Origin: Endomychus coccineus
Lineage: Eukaryota > Arthropoda > Insecta > Coleoptera > Endomychidae
Direction: 5' to 3'
Length of the DNA: 64,000 nt
Assembly (NCBI GenBank): GCA_958510875.1
Contig: OY294067.1
Location: 249,069,736-249,133,735, forward strand
The translations under genes and the position numbers were made by a program. Shown here one piece after another: positions 12,561-23,200 of the stretch. How positions within the stretch are numbered: position 1 is the stretch's first letter; the number at the start of each line of letters is the position of its first letter. The notes under the pieces were generated by a model, which saw nothing but the letters and a program-made list of their open reading frames with translations, made no database searches and was not told the DNA's origin.

Positions 12561-12704
12561 ATAATTTGAATGTAGTGATTCCTATTGAAGGTTGGATAAT
12601 AGGTAAAGGTCATTGGGAATTGATGGGGTCTGGTTGATTCTGAATCTTGTAGGAGAGGTTACTAGTTTGCGAATATTTGAATTCTACTATAGATAATACG
12701 TGAT

Positions 12705-12766
12705 TATTTCTTATCTATTGTGTTATGGTGAATCCACAGTGTGAACTCTTTTATAGTTTATTTGAA
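12705..12766 (+). repeat. Penelope-like terminal fragment
   Basis: A block ending CACAGTGTGAACTCTTTTAT is shared with 41165-41226, the outer end of a Penelope-like relic. Confidence 0.5.
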
Positions 12767-13435
12767 TTCTGGATGGGAATTAGATTGAACGATAGTAACA
12801 CAAGAGAATCAACATTTGGACAAGTAAATTGCAACTGCCTATCACCGAAATTATTGAACAGAAAGGATTTAAGATAAATACACACACCCACACCAATTCG
12901 ATTGGATCGGAATAGAGAGTAACCGGGAATATTAACTAATGAGTCCCGAAAATTGATGGAAATGTCTCCAAAATTATGACAGATTCTTTAGATTGGATAT
13001 TTGGGGATCCGCTCCGTTCTTAGGTCATCCAGGTATTTCCGCTGCTCTGGTGCTTTATCATCATGAATCCTGAATTTTTTTAAAAGTTTCAATTGATTTT
13101 TTGTTGCGAAGGATGTTTCGAGCTGAGTGATACCAAAAGTGGACGAGGACCAGTAGTAGTGTGTTTACCAATCCTATATTATATTAGATATGTGGACGTT
13201 CTCAGTAGACAGAATCTATTTGATCAAATCAGACACAAGAGCAATGTCATTCATTGACCCACATTCAGTCTTGTTAATGAAATGTTTTGTTAGAAAAACA
13301 AAAGATATCTATCAAAGTAGTGAAAGGATTATTTTACACAAACTGGGACACTTAGAAAATTAAAAAGTAAGAAATGTGTGAATTTGTTGAAAAAAATTAT
13401 TGAATAAAAAAAGTATGAAACATGTTGTACACTGA

Positions 13436-14050
13436 CTAAAAGTCGGTATGACCTCCTCCACGTTTGAATAACATGTTGACACGTCTGTGCATTGAAATAA
13501 TCAAGCGGTGTATAGTGTCTTGTGGAATATTGTTGGATTCCTCTACCGCCGCGACGATTAACTCATCTGCACTCTGAGGTGGGTTAATTCGATTGTTAAT
13601 GGCTCTACTTATGTAATCCCACATGTTTTCAATCGGATTCATATCCGGCGAGTTGGCTGGCCAATCCAATTTATTGATATGTCCTGCTTGGAGTGTATCC
13701 TGCACCCTTCTTGCGCGATGTGGTCGGGCGTTGTCGTCCATAAACACAAAATTGTCTCCTAATTCGTTACGTATGGGATAGGTAATGGGTGTAATAACCT
13801 GTTCAACGTAAATTTCGCTGCTCATATTCTGTGAGATGTGAATTAATGGGGTGCGGCGGTTAAACATTATTCCTCCCCAAAACATTACAGTCATGCAATT
13901 CTTGTATGGTGGAAAAGAACCGAACTGGTCACAGCCCAGAAACTTCTGGACAGAATACAGACTCTTCCTCAGTGGCATTACATTCAAGAGGAAGAGTACA
14001 CCTATAGGCTTGGCTGCAATGACTTCCTGAAGATATGGAGTGCAGACCAA
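13436..14050 (-). pseudogene. Tc1-like transposase, C-terminal part
   Basis: 204 residues on the minus strand. KNCMTVMFWGGIMFNRRTPL, NFVFMDDNARPHRA and DWPANSPDMNPIENMWD give the second D and the E with 34 residues between (DD34E), diagnostic of Tc1. It ends at FKRGGGHTDF. The N-terminal DNA-binding half and first D are missing; upstream sequence belongs to another element. Confidence 0.9.
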
Positions 14051-14079
14051 TCCCGTCTATTCAGGGGGCAATCTGAAAG

Positions 14080-14870
14080 TCTGTGATGAGTACTCCATGC
14101 GAAGGGGAGTCTCGATACAATGTTTCAAGTCGAGATGCTTGCTATCTATAGATGTGTGGAGAAGCTACTCGGCTATGGTAAGATAAATGAGACCATCTGG
14201 ATCTGTTCAGTTAAGCAACATTCAACACACTGAAAAGCTCAACTGTGTTCTCTTGTCAGGGATACCAAGGAGATCCTTGACAGTCTAGCTGATGGAAACA
14301 GGGTCAATCTGACCTGGATTCCAGGACACTTATGTTGGAAAGGGAAAGAGAGAGTGGGCAAACTGGCCAGAGACGGGGCAAGTTTGGACGGTCCTCAAGA
14401 TCCCTCTGCTGGTATCCCCTACAATGGGGTATACAGATCTTCCGGAACCGTCTGAGATATCAACATACCTCTGCATGGAGAAGCATTGAATCTCTGCCGA
14501 ACTGCCAAAGCGCTTCTTGGCAATGAGGTGTATAGGCCTAAGGGCAAGCGAGATTATTTATCTGAGTAGCTAAAGCAGAAAGATAATCTCCGAGATTTTT
14601 ACAGGTCACGGAAATCTGATGATATTTACGTACAGTATGGAAAAGCGACACTTCCTTATGTATGAGATTCGAGGGAAACAAAATGGAGTCGTCAACCAAC
14701 TTTCTTTGTGAATGTCCTGCTCTTATTCGAACCAGCTTTACCTGGCTAGGTTCGGAGATGACATAGAGGATCTAAGAGTAAAACAGATCTCAGGATTCTG
14801 TCGAGCAGCGGGGTATCCAAATACTCCATGAAAAACGTCGTAGCCGGGGATAGTGTACAAGGGTATTTGG
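14080..14870 (+). pseudogene. Non-LTR retrotransposon RNase H domain relic
   Basis: In one frame, with interruptions: TVFQVEMLAIYRCVEKL, ILDSLADGNRVNLTWIPGHL, GKERVGKLARDGASL, and a zinc-finger-like tail. 'VNLTWIPGHxGxxGNExADxLAR' is the RNase H signature of R1/I-clade elements. It is broken and lacks the RT part. Confidence 0.75.
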
Positions 14871-14879
14871 TTGACGTCA

Positions 14880-15045
14880 ACGTATCAACCGCACTATTAC
14901 TATGATTATCAAATCGAATGGTAGTTAATGCTAATGTCATGATTGCTTAGATATATGATGATCAATCAGAATCATTCAGAAAATTCATCGATAATTGTTG
15001 TAAATTCGGAGAATAAAAATCGATGGTTTCCAAAGACAATTTAAT
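14880..15045 (+). repeat. Dispersed repeat, copy B
   Basis: Direct repeat partner of 12395-12560; the two are about 80% alike by eye. Confidence 0.7.
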
Positions 15046-15324
15046 ACTTCGAACGTCGTAAGATCAGTGATGTTACCACCGTCCGAGGTAATTTCTTCTT
15101 TCGGGCGACGCGTTTTGTGCGTAAATCGAAAACTACCTGTAACCCTTTCGTTTCGGACGGAGTAAAAATTATCGAGTTTATTCCTCTCATTTCTTGCGCT
15201 TTTACCGGACAGAAAAGGAGCCACATATAAAAGACTTTTTACACTGTTGGTACAAAAGTACAAAATTTGAGCCAGAAAAAGTCCAGATTGACTTTGAACA
15301 ATAAACGCGCTCAAACAAACTTTT

Positions 15325-15850
15325 TTGGGAGTAAAAATCCAAGAGTGTAATTTTCATTTCAATCAATGCCTGTGGCGAAAAATGGAGGAGTTGGGTTTGG
15401 TTATAGGATACAAACAAAATACAGAGATTATGGAACATGTTCGTTCGTGTGCAGCCCTGGCACATTTGCCAAAAGAGTTCATTCCTGAGGCATGGCTTCT
15501 TCCCCACAGGAAGATGTCCTGGTGAAGTTCAACGACTATTTTGTGGAGCAATGGTTTGAGGATGATGAATGCATATGGGTGTGCTACAAGGAGTGACACC
15601 GCACAACAAATTCGATAGAAGGATAGCATCATCGACTTAACAATCGTGTTGAAAAAGCGCATCGGAATATTTATGAACTGCTTAAAATACTACTATATTA
15701 TTGTAAGACAATCTGAGCTGAATAAGAACACTCCAAAGCGTGCAAAAAAGTACAGTGACTTAGATTGTCGTATGAATAAGGGTGTTGATGATTTTGTACA
15801 AAGCTTAGGCGAAACTTTGAGAAAATTGATGTATATAATAAAATTTGAAT
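15325..15850 (+). pseudogene. MULE-type transposase C-terminal relic
   Basis: Frame-shifted pieces: CNFHFNQCLWRKMEELGL, EHVRSCAALAHLPKEFI, then TTNSIEGWHHRLN-like text and NIYELLKYYYIIVRQSELNK. 'FHFxQCLWRKxQxxGL' and 'TNNSxEGWHxRLN' are seen in insect MULE transposases linked to FLYWCH fingers. At least two frameshifts. Confidence 0.65.
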
Positions 15851-16892
15851 AAGCTATAAATAATAGAATCATAATATGTATTATTTTTCTTGAATCAGAT
15901 ATCTACTATTAATATCTATAAGTCTATTATTTTTGTGATTTTTGACCTTTCTACTAAATGATTGTGTGAGTAAATACCAGTAAATACTATTATTATGACA
16001 TGTCAATTTGTATCCCAAATGTAAATTTCAGGCAATAAAAAATATCTACTCCATATAATATTATTGGTTGTTATTTCTCTATAATCCAACCGATCCTATG
16101 ATAGACTAAGATATCTCTAAGATAAAAGTAGGTATTCTGAATTAGCTAAAAGTATAAAGTATTGGAGGTGGGAAGGTAAGATCCTACATAATTATTCAGT
16201 TTCCGACGTTCAGTTTAAATCACACGAAACGAGAAGGTATTGCAAATACATTTTATTGCATCTGGGGGTACGCCCGAAACGAGAAGGCTTTATAATCCCG
16301 CACAAAACACGACGCCTGAAACACGGATAAAATCGCGACAGAAATATTGGGATACTTGGTAAATGATATGTTTATTTTATAATGTATATGGTAATATTGG
16401 TTTCACATTATAATTTTATACGACGAACCTCAGCTGCAACAAAAATGTTCGAATAATTTATTTCGTTCAATAACTAGGCAGAAATTATGTAATTGATTTT
16501 ATGCAGGAGAAAAAGAAAAAATTGTACTTCATTGATCTTGATTTGGATTGCCTCATCAGAAATATTAGACGAAAACAAAATCAACGGATACTGTAGATTT
16601 ATCAAAAAAAAATTTCAACATAACATTTTTCTTGTTGTAGTAGCATATTTTTCCGTTACTACCAATAGTTTTGCATGCCAATTATATACTACGTTTTGTT
16701 GTTATTACAGGTAACAAACGTTCAAACAATACCAACAGGCAAGTCACGTTTTTGGGTTATTTCGAATCCTGCCTTTCATAAAAGGCGACTAAATGGATAA
16801 CTAATGGTAATAAAGATTCTTGACCCAGTATGAATTATACATACAAATTCTTGAGAAATAGGTCACAATAACAATCTGTTTTAACATTTTTT

Positions 16893-16934
16893 GTCTTTAC
16901 GTACGTTTCGGTCTCACGACCATCATCAGAAGAC
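16893..16934 (-). ncRNA. Hammerhead-ribozyme-like motif (copy 2)
   Basis: Identical 42-nt layout to 3719-3760: GTCTT / CTGATGA / GGTC GTGA GACC / GAAAC / GTA / AAGAC on the minus strand, in the left terminal repeat of the Penelope-like element. Confidence 0.65.
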
Positions 16935-17329
16935 TCACTATGTCAAAAAAGGGGTTTATTAAAACTAATTATAGCACAAGCGTCCAAATCGCACAAATTT
17001 AATTTTAATCAAAAGAGCCCACGCCGTCGAAACGAACAGAACCACGAATAAACGGAATTGTATCGTCAATATTAAAGTATAAAAATTTTTTTTGTAGTAA
17101 GAATCCGCTATTCAGTAATATTCTCAAAATATACAAGTGCATGTTGGTATTCTCATAACAACTGAGATCGAAGTTATAATGGCTACCCAAAAAATGTCTT
17201 CAATCCTATCATTAAAGAGAGAATAAACAAAATCTATAATGGTTCATCATATAAGAATAACATAAAAGGTAATACAGACAATTTTATAACTTTACCATAC
17301 ATTCCGGAAACCTCAGAGAAAATCAAGAA

Positions 17330-17752
17330 ATGTTTAAAAAGTATGATATAAATGTTGCGCATAAACCTACTAACTGTGTTGGGAAATATTTCTCAAATCT
17401 AAAACCTGTAATACCTAAAGATAAACGAACCCACACAGTATATACATTGAATTGTTTAGATTGTGATGGAACCTATACTGGAATCTCCAAACAATATTTA
17501 CAAAAAAGAATGTATGGCCATAAACATAGCACAAGAAATAATAACTTAGAAAATTCCACCGCCCTTGCTAAGCACTGCTTTGATTATAACCATCAATTTG
17601 ATTACAAAAATGTCAATATCTTAACTAAGGAAACCAATTATTATAAAAGATCTATCCTGGAGATGATTCACATAAAACGGGATTCCAATTATGTAGATCA
17701 TAAGACAGACACACAAAATCTAAGTCATATTTATACTAATTTGATTAAATAA
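17330..17752 (+). pseudogene. GIY-YIG nuclease domain of Penelope-like element
   Basis: 140 residues; the GIY-YIG core is 'TYTGISKQYLQKRM..H' after a C-x2-C pair, typical of the Penelope C-terminus. The upstream RT-thumb text is one frame away, so the copy is broken. Confidence 0.85.
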
Positions 17753-18149
17753 TCTCTTGCAAATTCCTACATACGTCTTTATAATTGTTGAAAATGTTTT
17801 TAGGAAGAATGCTTAGTAGTAGTATTCCAATACAGGTCTGAAACCTTTCTTAAGTATCTCATAAATCTTACACATCTGGTTCGAAAGTAGGTACTCAACA
17901 AATAACTTCGATCTCAGTTGTTATGAGAATACCAACATGCACTTGTATATTTTAAGAATATTACTGAATAGCTGATTCTTACTACAAAAAATTTTTTTAT
18001 ACTTCAATATTGACGATACAATCTCGATTATTCGTGGTTCTGTTCGTTTCGACGGCGTGGGCTCTTTTGTTTTGATTGAAATTAAATTTTCGCGATTTGG
18101 ACGCTTGTGCTATAATTAGTTTTAATAAACCCCTTTTTTGACACAGTGA

Positions 18150-18191
18150 GTCTTCTGATGATGGTCGTGAGACCGAAACGTACGTAAAGAT
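18150..18191 (+). ncRNA. Hammerhead-ribozyme-like motif (copy 3)
   Basis: Plus-strand copy in the right terminal repeat, in inverted orientation to copy 2. Stem I closes with a G-U wobble (GTCTT/AAGAT); both core boxes are intact. Confidence 0.65.
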
Positions 18192-18599
18192 AAAACGTTT
18201 TAAAGCAGAGTGTTATTGTGACCTATTTCCCAAGAATTTTTATATATAATAACTAATGGTGGTAGATGTTTTCCTCATCTCCCGGTGAAACACCACCACC
18301 TCCACAAAGATGCTGTGAAGTGGGTAACCTCATGTTTCAGTGTTTGGTCGATGATTTCCGTCTCACCCTCATACTCATTTAACCTTAGTGAGGTCTTTCC
18401 TTATGCCTGTAGCCTCCAAACCTTGAAGAAAAATTTGAGTGCCTATCTCCTCTCCCAACATTCCACCGCTGGCTCATACGATGTTCTTCGAACGTTATAG
18501 TTTTTCCTCTCGTGTAGTCAAAGTATAAGGAAATTTTCTTCTCCATATCTTTGAGATCCCTCTTTAAAATTGGAATAAAAACGCAAATGATTTAATCCA

Positions 18600-19095
18600 C
18601 CAATATGAATATCATCACTCGTCTTGGTTTGATTATACTCAAATAAATATGTTTCAATAATCGAATACTTAAAAACATTGAACTGAGGTAACTAGCGCCA
18701 TCCAGACGATCAGGCAATCGGAACGGTTCAGCCATAAAATTGCCAATAATTCCGACCAGGACATTAATTTTAAATTCTCGTTGATAATGTATACCTTTAA
18801 TAGTATGTGGATTTTCATCTGCATGAACGTGCTCATTGTGTAGGTTCGTCATGCCACGTCGTGTAAAACAAGGCTCATCACTCACCAGTAAACAAGATAT
18901 TAGTGTGAAATCTGTTGTCGAATACTCTCCGCTTCCGAATAATTTGTGCAAAATTTAAACGTGATCCCTGGTCAAGTGGCAATAACTCTTGCCACTGCCT
19001 GGATGTGGAATGGAGGAATTAATCGATCCTTCAAAATTTGACTTACAGTGCTTTTTGGAATCCCAATTTCTCGTTGCAATGCCAATTAAAAGCAA
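18600..19095 (-). pseudogene. DUF4817-type Tc1/mariner transposase relic
   Basis: The minus strand reads IALQREIGIPKSTVSQILKD (second helix-turn-helix) then VSDEPCFTRRGMTNLHNEHV, ENPHTIKGIHYQREFKINV, VGIIGNFMAEPFRLPDRLDG. This is the standard order up to and past the first catalytic D (SDE). The rest is absent and one internal stop is present. Confidence 0.75.
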
Positions 19096-20194
19096 CAATA
19101 ACAGCAATAGTAAGTAACAACAGTAATTAAGGTAAAAAGAATACAAAAGCAACTAAAAGTGAACAAATTGTTGAAACATCAACTGTCAACAATAAACTGG
19201 GACACTTATGAATTTGTTTCTTGTCAAAATCATCACTTTGTTCACGGTCAACTAAATTTTGTACTACAATTTTAATAAAATCCTTGTAAGAATATCAGTT
19301 ATCAGTATTTGAGAAAACATTTTTTTCCTTCTAAACTATGCGAAATACGGAATTTTCACCAAAGATAAAAAATGAAGATAATGAATAAACCTTCCAGTTA
19401 AAAAGTCTCAGAATCATATTACCACCCCTAATGAAATTACTAAGAAAATATTAGAGGGATGAGGGTGGTTTTACCTTTCTACAATTTCCTTTGAATTTCT
19501 TTGGTTACTGAAAGTAGGGTAACCTTCTACAATGTACTAATGCAGAATTTCATCTAATTTGTTTCACGTATTTGTGAATAGCGCACAAAAATGTGATTTG
19601 TTAAGTGAACTTTGAACTCTCCTCACGGACAAACGGCACATTTTGTTACGATATAAATTGGGTTCAATCGACTCATTTTGACTTGTACAATAAGTGGTAG
19701 GGTTATCTTCCAACAATTTTGGGACAGCCTGTATATATACGGCGTTGTTGGTTTCTACAGTGTTCAAAATTTTGACAGATATGATGCGTTAAATTTACTG
19801 ATTCGTAAATTGAATGTCGTTCCTTAAGTCATTTTCGCATTATTGAACAGAGTGGTACGTCGAAATACTTGACGCTATTCGCTTTATTTCACTGTTCGGT
19901 GCGCTAACTATCTGGCCGATTATGTACGCAACTAGACAGGCCGCGCTCCTAGTTGGAATTTACATTATAGTAAAAGTAAGTTAAGTAAATGTGAAGGAAA
20001 GCTAAATATAGCATGTTATTGACGAAATAATGTTTATCATATATTGTAGCTTACTTGACTACCTTCACCTATAGACGGAGAATAAACTGAATAAACCAAC
20101 TTGCACCTATATCTAATCTATCAAAATGTTTGCTTTATTATTTTAGTAAGAAACGGCCTCAATTGCTTCAAATCAAGCTAAGTAGGTGAACATC

Positions 20195-20243
20195 ATGTTT
20201 GGAATAAATAGTGGGTGCCGCCAATACATTCTTCTATTGTTCT
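20195..20243 (+). CDS. Laminin gamma paralog exon 1: start codon and signal peptide
   Basis: The ATG at 20195 is followed by 16 codons, [17 protein letters not shown], and a donor GTAAGT at 20244 in phase 1. The frame is closed upstream by TAG at 20183. The next exon supplies GT to finish a Cys codon, giving ..LLLLFCIHSNLG, a plausible signal peptide. A possible 5' UTR acceptor (TTATTTTAG) ends at 20146. The exon was placed from the signal-like sequence plus matching phase, so it is less certain than the others. Confidence 0.75.
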
Positions 20244-23200
20244 GTAAGTAAAAATAGAATCATGTAACCTACAACCGGCGCGTAGATAATTAAGTTATGG
20301 AAATTGCAATATTCAATTCACACGAAATAATTTTTTCATAATTATTATATTCTAATAATCTGAATAATACCACAAGGGAGAATTCAGAAAATGTCGAAGT
20401 GGTAAATTATACCTTTCGTTAAATATTTGATACTCGTTTCTAAGCTATTTACACAAATTGTGTATAAATCTGGTTATCTGGATTTGTTTAGTACTGTAAA
20501 ATTCAGCCGTCTTACTCATAATGCAAGATAAATAATAATTACATGTTCACAATGTCGATTTTCAGTGTTATTCAGAGTTCTGTCAAAATGATGGAGTTTT
20601 TACTTATTCTATTTCTTCCTATAAGAAATCGAACTGAATAATTTACTCAAGAGAGGGGGACATGGCCCCCATGCCCCCGTGTATTTTCCCTTGTAATACG
20701 ATTCAGTTTTAGCCGGTGTACTTGGAACTTGAATAATCGACATTTAATATCTAAGAACATGTATAGCACGTCAGATCAGTTTGTAAATACTATTTATAAA
20801 CATCGGGAATGTTGTATTTGGCGTCAAGAATGTAATGTAATTCTTTATAATATTAACAGGATCACGGATTAAGAGCTTACAGCGTTTTGTCTCAGGAATC
20901 TTGTACATATCCAGAGTGTACATAAAAATAAAAATAGGGATAGATAATCAGCGATAACCTACTCAGAGATCGATAACGTCCGCAGTAATTCTGAATAATT
21001 TTGGAGTCAGTTTTCAATTTGTCATAAATATGTCGAAAACTATAAAGCTTTTGAGAAATATTCTTGTTGCTAAATTAATATGCATACAATTTCCAACAAG
21101 AAAGGTCCTATTAAGTTTTGCTGTAGATTCAACAGTTATATTTAAATCAACTATAAAATACATATATTGTGTATTTATGCTGTGTCTGTACATTTGTCAT
21201 GTACACCTTCCAATTACGAATGATGGTCGATGATATTAATATTATCATTATCCTGTATAATAATAATATAATAATGTTCCGGAACTAAGTAATAAAAGTG
21301 AAACGGTGATCTCCGTACCCGATTCAAAGGGGGTGTTTCATACAAAAATTTCTGATTAGGGCCCTTTAATGATGGCAGCTGAAATTTAGGTTTTATTTGA
21401 TTATCTTAGAAGAGGCCCAACTGGAAAAAAAAAACAAATTTGTTAGGCAGTTAGCGCTTACCTAGTGTGACCATTCTGACCTATTGCCCCATTTTATACT
21501 TCACCGGAATATTGTGTATTAAACTATACCTATTAAATTTTAGAAGTCAACATTCCCTTTCTTCATAATTTTGAAATACAAAAATATTGTTCAGGTAGCC
21601 CCATCAAACACACAACTTTTATATCTCTTCAAAAATGTTATCATCTCTTTTAGTTATTGCGTGAAAAATAAAACATACGAAGGATGGGAAGAAAATGAAA
21701 CCATTCTTATTATAGTAGCTTATACAAAGATGTAAACAATACATTCTTGAATTCGCTTGTTTAAATTATAAGAAACACTCCTTGACATTTGAACTGAGTA
21801 TTTTATTTCATGGGATGTATTCATAATAATGAGTCCGCTTTACTTTCAGCTGGCGCAACAAACACAATACTTCTAATATGTCCACAGAAAAAAATCTATC
21901 GGGTTGAGATCGGGTGATCTAGGAGTCCATTGAATAGTGGCATCTAAGCCCCCGATTCATCAGTCTGAAAATATTTCAGTTAAATGCCTTCTCAGTTTCA
22001 ATGAAAAGTGTATCCTGCATGAACCACATATTACGGAGTACATTTAATGATAACTGTTCAACAATTTAGGAAACCGATTTTTTATAAAAATATAGATATG
22101 ATTCACCATTTACTCTTCTAGGCAGAACAGCCGACCCAATTAAATAATTTCCAATTAAACCCAAATACTTAATACTCGTATTTATGCTGAAGTTATATTA
22201 TTGTAAATGTGTCTCCATAATTGCATGTGAATTTTCCTATGCCCATGAATGTGTATTATGAGAATTGAAAACATACATTCTTGAAAGTATTGCTTCATTC
22301 TACCATTACATTTCATATAAAAATTGAGGATTTCCTTGAAAAAATTAATTTTTTGAGGGTAATCCGCGGATCCCAATTTTGTGTCTCTCGAAAATTATAC
22401 GGATGTAGTGATTGCCTTTTTAGCAGCATCCATTATATTACTGTAGGAAAATTATAATTACTGGATGCTTCTCTTAGGCTTCTTGGCTTTAGTTCAAAAT
22501 AGTCTGAAGCTGCTTGAAATATATACGGATGTAGTGATTGCCTTTTTAATAGCCTCCATTACATTAATGTTGTAGGAAAATTATAATCCACTGATGCTCC
22601 CCTTAGGCTTCTTGGCTTTGGTTCAAAATAGTCTAAAACTGCTTCTTCGTTCCTAAAATCTTGCACGCCCTTCTGTATATATCAATGAATTTTCGGAAAT
22701 TTGGGATGCGGCGGTTTGGATATCTGTACATGTACATCCTTGTGGCTGTAAGTGCGGTACATCTTGCTTCACCATATATTAAATATACTTCCGCATATTC
22801 TTGGTTCGAAAACATTACCTAATTGTCCTTAGTTTTCAATTTTATATACATACGTTAAACAGGTTCGCCATGAATTGATCTTAAAGTAACACAGGACTGT
22901 TTTCAAATTGTATACATATTTGAATATAGGCTACTATGATAAAAATAGTAATTTTTTCCCATTCTTCAGATGCGTAGTTCCGTGTTTTATTTTTTAAATA
23001 TATCAGTTTCACTTGTTTCTTAAAGTTATACATATATACGGAAATAAAAAAGTGAAACAATTTGTTCTTACATTTTCAAGTCGTTTATCGTTACATGTCA
23101 AAGTTTATTTTGTATCGCTTTACATTTTGTTCTCTTGATGACAGTTGCAGCATCTCCAAAAAAGTTTCACTTTCATAGCTGTTTCTGGGACCAATAAAGA

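Larger units (their letters stand above)
16809..18246 (+). mobile_element. Compact Penelope-like element with inverted terminal repeats
   Basis: Ends of about 330 bp (16848-17175 and 17904-18240) are inverted copies of each other, each with a hammerhead-like motif. The centre encodes only the C-terminal end of a Penelope-like protein, LPYIPETSEKIKK then, after a one-base shift, YDINVAHKPTNCVGKYFSNL. A GIY-YIG nuclease domain follows (VYTLNCLDCDGTYTGISKQY, HKHSTRNN, TALAKHCFDYNHQF), stop at 17750. There is no RT palm. The flanks share ATAACTAATGGT (about 16797-16808 and 18247-18258), a possible target duplication. Confidence 0.85.

Noticed and set aside
16893..18191. CRISPR-like or operator-like interpretation of the repeated CTGATGATGGTCGTGAGACC blocks
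   Set aside because: Only three copies, in opposite orientations on Penelope ends, in a eukaryotic genome; the hammerhead core explains the conservation better.
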